Shown here one piece after another: positions 22,484-32,225 of a stretch of DNA of 64,000 bases. The stretch is taken from NCBI GenBank assembly GCA_015039465.1, contig MU130378.1, forward strand, positions 686,570 through 750,569, given 5' to 3'. The stretch is from Phlegmacium glaucopus. Taxonomy: Eukaryota; Basidiomycota; Agaricomycetes; Agaricales; Cortinariaceae. The notes beneath the pieces are model-generated. The model was not told where the DNA came from, ran no database searches, and worked only from the letters and a program-made list of their open reading frames with translations. A program made the position numbers and the translations under genes. Numbering within the stretch: the stretch's first letter is position 1; every line of letters starts with the position of its first letter.

Positions 22484-24121
22484 ATGGACTTGTCTGGACA
22501 GTCCGTTAATTTAATCCCTAACACATTTGTGTCGGCACCATTGACCTCAGACCTGAGTAAGGTACGGCTTTCGTTATGTACTCGCGCTCATAATAAGGTG
22601 CTAAACAAATCGCCAGCCTAGTTCAACGTCCATCCTCAACTCTACCTCTGTAGTAGAATCTACTGCCGCCCCGTCGATGTCAACACTATCGCCAGCGGCC
22701 TCACAGACCTTATCCCTTGCTGCTCTTGGAGCTGGAGTGACATCGTCATCTGCAAGGTGAGTAATTCAACCCTTGTACTCGATGGCAAATTTTTGACCAT
22801 TGTATAGCATATCTTCCGCTTCAATCCTTCAAAGCGACACTGCATCAGCAGCTCCTCCACCATCACTCTCTACCAGAACGGATTTGCCCTCTTCCACGGA
22901 CTCTACTACCCCAGCCAATACTGCCTCGAAGACTACTGAAACCTCGGTTCAACCGACACCCGGCTCTACAGTCATTTCTGGTCCGTTCTTCATTGCACTG
23001 AGTTCCAACTTTTGACAGTTAGATTCATATCAACCCATAGTGACTGTCATTCGCGCAACGGCCTCAGGTCCCGAGACAAGCACTATTACGACACATCCTG
23101 CGTCCACCCTTTCAAACCCCTTAGTTTTGACAACAACCGATTCAAACGGATCGAAACTCATAACAACACCTCCGCTTGTCACTCTTTTGAGTACCTCGAC
23201 AGAAAGTGATGGATCATTATTCACGTCTACATCAGTCGTTGCAAACGCCCAACAGGTCCAATTGGCGTCTGGGTCCGGGTAAATCGAACTCCGTCCATCT
23301 TTTTATATCTTATCATTCATTGGTGTAAATTCAATCCAGGATTTTACACAACCCAGGGGCCGTTGCGGGAATTTTTTCAGTTGTAGGGGTGGTTTTTGCA
23401 TGTCTTGTGGTTTGCATGGTATTCTATATACGCCGTCACCGTCGAACTCGTCGGCGCAACAGATGGCTTGATGGGATACAACCACAGCGTCCGCGTCCAT
23501 TCACTGACGATCCTTTCCATGATGACAATGGACCTCCAGCTATGCGTTCTGTTGATATTAATACCGAAGACGGTCACTGGGATCAAAAAGGCATCCTCGC
23601 TTCATCGGGCTCTAGTCATGGGCACCAGAACTTTGGTCAAGTAAATGCTTCCATTGTCCCTACTGCGTACCCGATGTTCCACGATGGCACTTTCAACCAG
23701 CCTGACAAACACCAACTGCAGTCCATAGGCATCGCACTTTCTACGGACTCTAACCGGGCACACTTCAGACACTCATGGACTCCATCAACGCCTTCGATCT
23801 ATCCCGTCAGTCTCTCACCTGGAGAGGATGAATGGATCTCAGATGCTATCGTTCCAAATCTCACCCGAGGTGTTACTGTTTCGAGTCTCCCACCAAGACC
23901 TCCCCGATCTCACCTTAGAGAGCGTGCCAAAAGCATTGAACAAGTGCTGCCCACCCCACCTGCTTCAAACCAGCCAAGTCCCATCTCCGAATCGCGTCCT
24001 CAAGATGTTCACTTTCCTAATAGAAAAGCCGTTCCAGATGTACGTTCTAATTCGTCTAGTGGTAAATATTGCCGCTTTAACCCCGCTATAATAGGCTCGA
24101 TCTCGTCTAATCACCTCATGA
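22484..24121 (+). CDS. Ser/Thr-rich single-span membrane protein
   Basis: Mid2/mucin-like fungal membrane protein of unknown role, perhaps a cell-surface sensor. MDLSGQSVNLIPN opens exon 1, and exon 2 begins CCT AGT after a CAG acceptor near 22613. A long Ser/Thr/Pro-rich segment, probably O-glycosylated, precedes one hydrophobic helix (VAGIFSVVGVVFACLVVCMV, then FYIRRHRRTRRRNRW as stop-transfer). The cytosolic part is disordered, with PHDD, SLPPRPPRSHLRERAKS and PTPPASNQPSPIS. I see no clear signal peptide, so it may insert by its single helix. The last exon is uncertain: splicing a 60-nt intron after VPD gives the end ARSRLITS at 24121; reading through ends at 24207. Its architecture resembles the gene at 32226-33824. 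Confidence 0.72.
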
Positions 24122-24175
24122 GACGTTTTGCCAACGTTTTGCACTATGTATTCATAAATTGCCAATCTATAAGAT

Positions 24176-25517
24176 TGCCCTGTATGAGCTCTGGACTCGA
24201 ACTGTAAACAACTTGAGTATGTATTTATATCAAATCAGAAGAAACGAAGTATTTTGTCATCGCGCTTGCGTTAACATGTATAATATTGCTTACAGCCCAG
24301 ATCACTTACTTAGCTGCTGCGATTACTCTCTTTGAATCAGTCACGAAACCATAGATCTGGATGAAAAAATGTCAGTAAATTTTATATGCCAAAACGTTTG
24401 TACATATGTGCTTACATTTCCTGCATTATAAATGAAGTTTTCGAACCCTCCTTCTGGGGACGTCGTCGCTGTTGTATCTTTGACAACAATACAATCGTAT
24501 CCTCGGTAATAGGCATCTGCAAGAGTACCCAGGACGCACTGGAGTAGGAACAAATTTTTAACAAATGCTGGCACCGTTTATTTTATTTTATTTGTACCTG
24601 ATCTGAATTTACTCCAGAGAAGAGGAGTGTGGTGATACCATTCTCCTTGAGGAACAGGTCCAGTGCTGTTTGATAACCCCACAAACCGCTGATGCTTTAC
24701 AACAACCGCAAAAAGTTGAGATTATTTGATTCAATAGGTGCGACTTTTTATGTAAAAGAAAATACCGATTTTTATGGATCCAAAAATCAGTTCCGGCCTT
24801 CTGTCCCTTCAGAAATTCTTCTTGGAGAGGCCCATAAAGTTCCGAATTATACGCATCCCTCATAAGGAGCCTTCCAAAATTTCCTGGAAGTTCCGATCCA
24901 AAACCTTGGCCCTCATTCTTCTTGAACCCTCTGACGAGAGCAGGAGGAATGGTCTTGAGTTCGGGATCTGTTAATCCCCAGTTTCTAATGTGGCCATAAT
25001 TGTCGCATCATATCCTCGGCTGACAAAAGTTAATTCACCCACACCCAGAGGATCTTGACCCCTATAGACCTTAACGCAGGCACAGTTTCTATCAATGGTT
25101 CCACGCATTTCAGACCACCAGGATGTGCACGTAAATCAGGATGCAAGAAAAAACTATTATTTTGGAAAAGCGACCGTGTTTGTTTGTTGATCTTGCTGGA
25201 TAATATTCTCTTCGCCTACTTTTGCATGTCAATGATCACAATTGCTGTCGTTTCCTTGTTGATCCTGATTACTCGGCCACCATCGACTTCGATTTCTGCT
25301 TGATTAGATTTTAGCGGTGGAGGCGACGACTGGTTATCCACAGGCGACGATGGGAGATGGTCGGTCCGAGATAGGTCAACGAGACCGGTAGGGTATTCTA
25401 CCCAGAAGGAGGTATCGTTGCCGTACTCAACTGGGGTAGGTACATTTACTCGACTAACCATGTCAATATTGGGTCGTGGAGTGGGAGAGGTATTAGTACT
25501 TCCTTCAACCATCTATC
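24176..25517. repeat. Direct duplication, copy A (with isochorismatase gene)
   Basis: About 1.34 kb that matches 30389-31740 in the same orientation, starting at GCCCTGTATG and ending at CCTTCAACCATCTAT. It holds a complete isochorismatase-family gene and its 3' flank. The copies differ by scattered substitutions and small indels, mainly in introns and the 3' flank, so the duplication is fairly recent but not identical. Confidence 0.85.
24306..25512 (-). CDS. Isochorismatase-family cysteine hydrolase, copy A
   Basis: Alpha/beta hydrolase of the isochorismatase/nicotinamidase superfamily; the natural substrate is unknown. MVEGSTNTSPTPRPNIDM starts an N-terminal extension. The first strand IVIIDMQNFFLHPDL carries the catalytic Asp. 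KILWVNWGLTD, GTDFWIHKNR (catalytic Lys) and GVNSDQCVLGTLADAYYRG (catalytic Cys) complete the triad. DCIVVKDTTATTSPEGGFEN and YGFVTDSKRVIAAAK end the protein at the TAA (24306). About five introns are inferred; the one after W-V has a GTGGGT donor where copy B has GTAAGT. All active-site residues are present, so the gene should be functional. A second copy lies at 30536-31735, beyond a large inverted-repeat element. Confidence 0.88.
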
Positions 25518-25901
25518 ACGAAGTATAATTATATAATTACATATCTATGTCACGGTTTTAGCTTGGTGGGAAGATAATGGATGGAGAGAATTCTGATGTC
25601 ATGGGGGTGATTGGTCACCAAAGCTCTCTCACGCGGCTGGGAAAGGGGTCAAGCCGAAAATCACACAACTTGAAACCCAGTCAAAATCGGCTCTGAATGT
25701 GCCGAGAAAAGACGAGATCAGATGATTTATTTACTCACGATCAATTTATGTTGATATTTGTTACAACTTCGAACGGTTCAGATGTCTCTGACTGTAGACA
25801 GTCGTATAAAGATCGTTGTTCAGAGTGAGCTCAAAAGAGTACCAAGAGAATCATCTCAAGGAATTGTCTTAGGAGTTTGAGGAAGATCAAGATAGAAAGG
25901 T
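25518..25901. other. Upstream region of isochorismatase copy A
   Basis: No gene. It contains CCCAGTCAAAATCGGCTCTGA near 25677, whose reverse complement is found near 30185 on the other side of the inverted-repeat element. The homology to the other side is therefore wider than the obvious arms. Confidence 0.5.
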
Positions 25902-26392
25902 GGTGATATGATTTAAATCTGCATAAGCATGGTTTTTGCAATTTTTATCTATTATTTCAGCATAAATAATAATTAATGCACCAATAACTGGCTAATACAA
26001 CTGATAATAAACAAGGGAATCAGAGTTGTCTACCCTACAACTGCTGATTAGACCTATTACTGTGTGACTTAAATGCATATAGTTAATAAGTGTGGTCAAT
26101 AGACTATCATTTGTTACACTACAAATTGCATGTCTGGATTAAAACCAATAAATCCATGAATATCCTTATAGACTTGGCACAGGAAAAGTTAAATAAACAT
26201 TATTGGGTTAGCAAATGTCATGGGGTGTGATTGTGGAGCAACAGAATATTATTAATAAATATTCAGGGGAAGGTTGGTGCCCTAGCAACAGTGGAAGCAG
26301 AATAACCAAGATAGTGGAACCATGTGATTGTGTGGGAATCATGATGATTAAGGATAGGGAGAGTGCTGAACAATCATAAAGATTGTTTCCAG
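25902..26392 (+). repeat. Outer inverted arm, left
   Basis: About 491 bp that match the reverse complement of 29232-29724 almost base for base, including the inner end GATTGTTTCC. Only a few substitutions are visible, so the two arms are young or kept similar by conversion. Confidence 0.85.
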
Positions 26393-26443
26393 GCACAATA
26401 GGCACAGTTACCATCCAGTATATCTATTTTTGGACATTATCTA

Positions 26444-27757
26444 TTTTTAAATATCTCAAATGTATAAAATACCTCCCAGGGTTTGTAAATAGTCAGAAAA
26501 TTGGATTCTTTCTTTCCTCCCTCATTTGCAACCTAGTACAGCTCACTGTCTTAGACATTGAGCAAGAACACTTGTCTTTGAGATCAGTGTACTTGAAAAT
26601 AAATCAGTTTCTCAGAGTTGTTGGACTTGTTGTAACAATTGTTGAATTGTTGTAAAAGTTGTTGTTGTGTTTAAAGTCATAGCAGAAGTTTGAGGTCTTC
26701 TTGTGTATGCAATTGTGTTGAAGTCATAGCAGAAGCAAGGGGTCTTCTTATGTATGCAATATTTGTTGAAGTTGTAACAAAGTCTTGGACTTTTGTGTAC
26801 ACAGTTTAAATCAATCAGTAAAGTCTTAGGAATTCTTGTGCTGATTGTTGGTGCAAGCCATAAATTGCAAAGCTACTTAAAAGTTTGATCATCCTTGAAT
26901 TGATCCAAATTATTGTTGTTATTGTGTGTATTAGTTGAAGTGAAATTCAAAATCTTGGAAAGGTTATACTTTCTAGAAAACCCAACTTGCATTATAAGAT
27001 TGCATAAAGTATTGATTGAGTTATTGTTTTGAGTAGAGATTTTATAATCTTGAAAATACACTTTTTCTCAACAAACTCTGTGCAGTTACATCAAATTGGG
27101 GCCTGCTGCAAATGTAACTGCACAGAGTTTGTTGAGAAAAAGTGTATTTTCAAGATTATAAAATCTCTACTCAAAACAATAACTCAATCAATACTTTATA
27201 CAATCTTATAATGCAAGTTGGGTTTTCTAGAAAGTATAACCTTTCCAAGATTTTGAATTTCACTTCAACTAGTACACACAATAACAACAATAATTTGGAT
27301 CAATTCAAGGATGATCAAACTTTTAAGTAGTTTTGCAATTTATGGCTTGCACCAACAATCAGTCAAAGAATTCCTAAGACTTTACTGATTGATTTACAAC
27401 TTGTGTACACAAAAGTCCAAGACTTTGTTACAACTTCAACACAATTGCATACACAAGAAGACCCCTTGCTTCTGTTATGACTTCAACACAATTGCATACA
27501 CAAGAAGACTCAAACTTCTGCTATGACTTTAACACAACCACAACTTTTATAACAATTCAACAATTATTGCAACAAGTCCAACACTCTGAGAAACTGATTT
27601 ATTTTCAATACCCTTATCTCAAAGACAAGTGTTCTTGCTCAATGTCTAAGACAGTGAGCTGTACTAGGTTGCAAATGAGGGGGGAAAGAAAGAATCCAAT
27701 TTTCTGACTATTTACAAACCCTGGGAGGTATTTTATACATTTGAGATATTTAAAAAT
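26444..27757. repeat. Giant hairpin (inverted repeat, loop near 27086-27106)
   Basis: The left half from 26444 reads TTTTAAATATCTCAAATG and on; the right half ends with its complement at 27757. The centre is CTCTGTGCAGTTACAT, a short spacer and ATGTAACTGCACAGAG. Arms are about 650 bp with only scattered mismatches and small indels. If transcribed, the RNA would fold into long double-stranded RNA. Confidence 0.85.
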
Positions 27758-28503
27758 CACCTTGCTGTAAAGCAAGGTCTCTCCTGGGTCTAAAGTCAAC
27801 ATTTGTTGTGTCACGTTCTCATGAATCAATACAAATAAACACTCCACTTTTTCTTCCTGGTCGAAACTCACAAAAGCTTCCGAAATGTTGAAACACCCTT
27901 TGTACTTGTTTGTTTTCTTGGTTTACGGTACAATCCCCCCTCATTGTACATGTTCTTACAACCCAAAATGAAGGTTGTGGCCTTAAAACATACTCACACC
28001 CCCAAAATCCTCCAGTTGCTTTATGAAATCTTCATATATTGACGCAAATGTCATCATCGACGACCACGTGCAGGCACGTGTGCGCTTCTGGATTGATTCC
28101 CACGCCCACGTAACCATGGCTTTCCTTTCATTAATACACCCTTATTTTTAATTCCATTCTAATGTTAAACTTAAAAGCTGCCGCATCCAATTTGAATATA
28201 GACATCCTCAACTGATCGACTACTGACATAAACAACCCAAGCTTACCTCAAAATGAATGTGTACTTTCAAAAGCCGATGGGAAAAAAAGAGCAATAGAAG
28301 AAGATGAAGAGGCTACCGCAACTGATGGTGAGGCCTCCCTCACTGAATATCCATTGCCCAAAAAAAAAAAAACAGAACAAATAAACACTGAATACTCATT
28401 TCTTACTCTTTCGCTTCTTTTTTCCCTTAATGTATAAAACCAAATGTATCAATACAAAGCGTGCTTAGTAATTCAGCAAGGTGTCAGTCGACGAAGTCGA
28501 CCA
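27758..28503. other. Unpaired segment present only in the right half of the element
   Basis: About 745 bp with no partner in the left arm. A plus-strand frame near 28235-28440 encodes acidic and basic residues with an NLS-like PLPKKKKTEQ, but has no clean start. The right end carries GTCGACGAAGTCGAC, a small palindrome near 28486-28500. It may be a captured host fragment or the residue of an older insertion. Confidence 0.5.
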
Positions 28504-28639
28504 CTAGTAGATAATGTCCAAAAATAGATATACTGGTTCCTGGTACCCTTACTTTGGTTCTGGCATGTGCAGGGGTTGTCTATTTTTAGCCCCATGTTAC
28601 TAATTTTAGGTAGTTTCCAGGTAACTGTGCCTATTGTGC

Positions 28640-29231
28640 TCGACGTAAAGGCGGTTTCCAAGGGTAAGGAGTGTTTTCGGAGGCCTCTGCGCCCAGCTTA
28701 GTCAGAGGCAGCCGGGCTGCCTCTGACCTATGTCTCACTCAGTTATATCCTGACGACATGCCTTCAAATTGCCGCTGACATATGTGCTATTGTTATAGCT
28801 GAGACTGTGTCAGTGGCAGAGGATTTGTAAGGTAGTCTCTTGATATAAGACCTGGGTGTCCTTGAGTCTGTCTTTCCCATACACTCTCAGAGATCGCCCA
28901 GGTAAGCACTTTGTGCCCCAATCTCTCTCTATTTTCTCTCACCTCTCTTCAAATGTTAGGCTTCGCTTTCATTCTCGCACAGTGAGAATATCTCTCTGCC
29001 ATCAGCATCATTGTCCTTCATTCTATACTACATTTTACCTTACTTACTCTCGGTTTCAGATTCATCTCTGCTAGAATTTCAGCTACCCACCTCCCTCTCC
29101 TTTTTATGTATCTACTTTTCATACACTACGTAGCCTCTAGCTCTCCGCTCTCACATCTCTGTAATTTTAGGATTCGTCTTTGACAAATTGCTTATCCGCT
29201 ACCTTTATTGTTAAGTGTACATTTCGCTTAG
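28640..29231. mobile_element. 592 bp insertion in the right outer arm
   Basis: The left arm reads GTTTCCAGGCACAATAG without interruption. In the right arm the same site, in complement, is split by 592 bp between CTATTGTGC and CTGGAAAC. The inserted DNA has a GC-rich palindrome (AGAGGCAGCCGGGCTGCCTCT near 28704) and a long pyrimidine-rich part, and lacks coding sequence. It looks like a solo LTR or a small non-autonomous insertion, but I see no clear target-site duplication. Confidence 0.55.
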
Positions 29232-29724
29232 GCTGGAAACAATCTTTATGATTGTTCAGCACTCTCCCTATCCTTAATCATCATGATTCCCACACAATCA
29301 CATGGTTCCACTATCTTGGTTATTCTGCTTCCACTGTTGCTAGGGCACCAACCTTCCCCTGAATATTTATTAATAATATTCTGTTGCTCCACAATCACAC
29401 CCCATGACATTGCTAACCCCAATATATGTTTATTTAACTTTTCCTGTGCCAAGTCTATAAGGATATTCATGGATTTATTGGTTTTAATCCAGACATGCAA
29501 TTTGTAGTGTAACAAATGATAGTCTATTGACCACACTTATTAACTATATGTATTTAAGTCACACAGTAATAGGTCTAATCAGCAGTTGTAGGGTAAACAA
29601 CTCTGATTCCCTTGTTTATTATCAGTTGTATTAGCCAGTTATTGGTGCATTAGTTATTATTTATGCTGAAATAATAGATAAAAATTGCAAAAACCGTGCT
29701 TATGCAGATTTAAATCATATCACC
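29232..29724 (-). repeat. Outer inverted arm, right
   Basis: Reverse-complement partner of 25902-26392, ending ...GATTTAAATCATATCACC at 29724. Confidence 0.85.
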
Positions 29725-30535
29725 GATGCTCCCTTTCCTGTGCTGCTCATGCAGGCGTCTGCAGCTCCAACAGTACTGGTGGGAGATTTTCTGATGGCGT
29801 CACAAACAACCCCAAATTCAAACACCACTGGCATGTTTCTCGACTCAGAGGTTGTTGGCCAAGCTGATTCCCCTGCCAATGGATATGGAATAATAAATGC
29901 GGCCTGGGATATCAAATACAGCAAGGTGCGATTGTGGTTACCGATCATCTTCTTTTCCTCATATTTGCTTCCAGGAGTTTATGTTCACAGGACTGGTGTC
30001 AGAAAAATCCATGGGGAATCACCACTGACTTCAAGGAATACTTTGAAAATACTCATTCATAATGGAGGTACCTCAACTGATATCAATGAGAAATCGAGGT
30101 AATGCATCAAATTTATTATTGGGTCAATATTGATAGATAAATGGCAAAATAATAGTTTTTTCTCAATTGCTCTCACTCAGATCAGAGCCGATTTTGACTG
30201 GGCTTGAAAGCTTGACTGCCAATAGCTGCCATATTACGAAGAAAATCCCAAAAAAAAATTCAAGAGAAAAATGAACTTACAGCTATTATTAGAGGTACGT
30301 GACCTGTTGGCCCTGGTCACATGTGCTTCTACCCGATGTATCTAATGTTAAATATTTAACCTCGCTCTAACGCCATCAGACTCGGAGAGCCCTGTATGGA
30401 CTCAAAATGTAAATGATTTGAGTATGTATTTCTATCAAATCAACACAAAAAATTCGGCAGCAAGTATTTATCTCATCGCGCGTGCGTCAACATGTTATAA
30501 TAATATTGCGACCTTTGTATTTACAGCCAAGTTTT
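29725..30535. other. Region between the element and isochorismatase copy B
   Basis: A plus-strand open frame from about 29740 encodes VLVGDFLMASQTTPNSN, VVGQADSPANGYG and IINAAWDIKYSK, followed by a believable intron (GTGCGA...CTTCCAG) and EFMFTGLVSEKSMGNHH. This looks like the remnant of a spliced gene cut off by the element. I do not recognise the family. From 30389 the DNA belongs to the duplicated isochorismatase block. Confidence 0.45.
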
Positions 30536-31740
30536 ACTCAAGCTTTAGCTGCTGCGATCACTCTCTTCGAATCCGTCACGAAACCATAACTCTGGGTAAA
30601 AAAAAAAGGTCAGTAAGTTATCGAGATATGCCAAAACATTTGTACATCTGTGCTTACATTTCCTGCATTATAAATGAAGTTTTCGAATCCTCCTTCTGGG
30701 GACGTCGTCGCTGTTGTATCTTCGACAACGATACAATCGTATCCTCGAAAATAGGCATCTGCAAGAGTACCCAGGACGCACTAGAGTAGGAACAAATTTG
30801 TTGGCACCGTTTATTTTATTTTATTTTATATTTACCTGATCTGAATTTACTCCAGAGAAGAGAAGTGTGGTGATACCATTTTCTTTGAGGAACAGGTCCA
30901 GCGCTGTTTGATAACCCCACAAACCGCTCATGCTTTATAAAAAGTTGGGTGATTATTCGATTCAAAAGGTGTGGCTTTCTATGCTAAAAAAAACATACCG
31001 ATTTTTATGGATCCAAAAATCAGTTCCAGCTTTCTGTCCCTTCACAAATTCTTCTTGAAGAGGCCCATAAAGTTCCGAATTATACGCATCCCTCATAAGG
31101 AGCCTTCCAAACTTTCCTGGAAGTTCTGATCCAAAACCTCCGCCGTTATGCTTCCTGAACCCTCGGACGAGAGCAGGAGGGATAGTCTTGAGTTCAGCGT
31201 CTGTTAATCCCCAGTTTCTAATGTTGGCCATGATTATTTAATCATGTCCCTGGCTGACAAAAGTTAATCCACTTACACCCAGAGGATCTTGACCCCTATA
31301 GACCTTAACGCAGGCACAGTTTCTATTAATGGTTCCACGCATTTCAGACCACCAGGGTGTGCACGTAAATCAGGATGCAAGAAGAAACTATTGTTTGAAA
31401 AGGGACCGTGTTTGTTTGTTGGCCTTGCTGGATAATATTCTCTTCGCTCACTTTTGCATGTCAATGATCACAATTGCTGTCGTTTCCTTGTTGATCCTGA
31501 TTACTCGGCCACCATCGACTTCGATTTCTGCTTGATTAGATTTTAGCGGTGGAGGCGACGACTGGTTATCCACAGGCGACGACGGGAGACGGTCGGTCCG
31601 AGATAGGTCAACGAGACCGGTAGGGTATTCTACCCAGAAGGAGGTATCATTGCCGTACTCAACGGGGGCAGGTACATTCGGTCGACTAACCATGTCGATA
31701 ATGGGGGTGTCGTGAGTTGGGGGTCCTTCAACCATCTATT
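30389..31740. repeat. Direct duplication, copy B (with isochorismatase gene)
   Basis: Partner of 24176-25517 in the same orientation. The promoter side diverges abruptly just 5' of the start codon, so the two gene copies have different upstream sequences. Confidence 0.85.
30536..31735 (-). CDS. Isochorismatase-family cysteine hydrolase, copy B
   Basis: Paralogue of copy A with the same exon plan and an intact catalytic triad: IVIIDMQNFFLHPDL (Asp), GTDFWIHKNR (Lys) and GVNSDQCVLGTLADAYFRG (Cys). Differences include a shorter N-terminus (MVEGPPTHDTPIIDM), RGFRKHNGGGFGSELPGKFG in place of the copy A sequence, FVKGQK for FLKGQK, VVEDTT for VVKDTT, SYGFVTD for IYGFVTD, and a C-terminus one residue longer (AAAKA, TGA at 30536). 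Reading frame and splice sites look intact, so both copies may be active. The upstream region differs from copy A, so the regulation may differ. Confidence 0.87.
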
Positions 31741-32225
31741 ATCTTTTCAGAGAATGCCCATTTCGTATTTGAAGATAAGGCGTGGCAAAAAAACTCTAGA
31801 ATTAGTTCCAATCGTTCGGAAGATGAGATAGGGCAAGTGCTGCCGGGGCCGATAAAAATATATTATTAGTGTTCGAGAATACATATTCCCGAATCGATAT
31901 ATGAATGTTTGACCAAGAGAGAAGAATGAATGGCGTGAAAAAGTCCGCTTGATTGTTCGTCCATATGAGTAGGTAAGTAAAGTGGATGATGATGATCGTG
32001 ATCGTGATCGTGTTGATCGTGAGTCGTTTCTACAAGAACTATACAACTGTAAAACGATTTTTGTCAGAGAAAACATTAAGACGAAAATTCATGCATCACA
32101 ATCAGACGGGCCCTCGAGTGTCCATAAAGAGAGGGGCCAAAGTGATGGGATTTTTGGAGTGTTCGCTAGAAAGCAATTAAGTTGCTAGAACTAGTAGAAG
32201 TGGCTGGGAGAGAGACAGCAGTCTG
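31741..32225. other. Intergenic region
   Basis: Upstream of isochorismatase copy B and downstream of the membrane protein gene. A GATCGT/GATGAT repeat sits near 31985-32020. Open frames here (for example 31747-32076 on the minus strand) are low in complexity and not supported. Confidence 0.5.

Larger units (their letters stand above)
25902..29724. mobile_element. 3.8 kb non-autonomous element with long inverted arms and central hairpin
   Basis: The ends are inverted copies of each other: GGTGATATGATTTAAATC at 25902 and its complement ending at 29724. Outer arms are 25902-26392 and 29232-29724. Inside, 26444 to about 27085 and about 27107-27757 form an almost perfect hairpin with a loop of about 20 nt. 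The right half also contains segments absent from the left (27758-28503, an 81-nt stretch near 28537-28618, and 28640-29231). I found no transposase, integrase, reverse transcriptase or Helitron protein, and no clear target-site duplication (flanks AAGGT and GATGC). It is AT-rich and intron-free, unlike its surroundings. A decayed or composite inverted-repeat transposon is the best description; the superfamily is unknown. Confidence 0.7.

Noticed and set aside
25902..29724. LTR retrotransposon or Helitron as an explanation for the element
   Set aside because: No reverse transcriptase, integrase, RNase H, Rep or helicase sequence was found, and the long repeats are inverted rather than direct.
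31747..32076. 109-codon minus-strand ORF
   Set aside because: Low-complexity Ser/Arg sequence caused by GATCGT repeats; no supporting signal.
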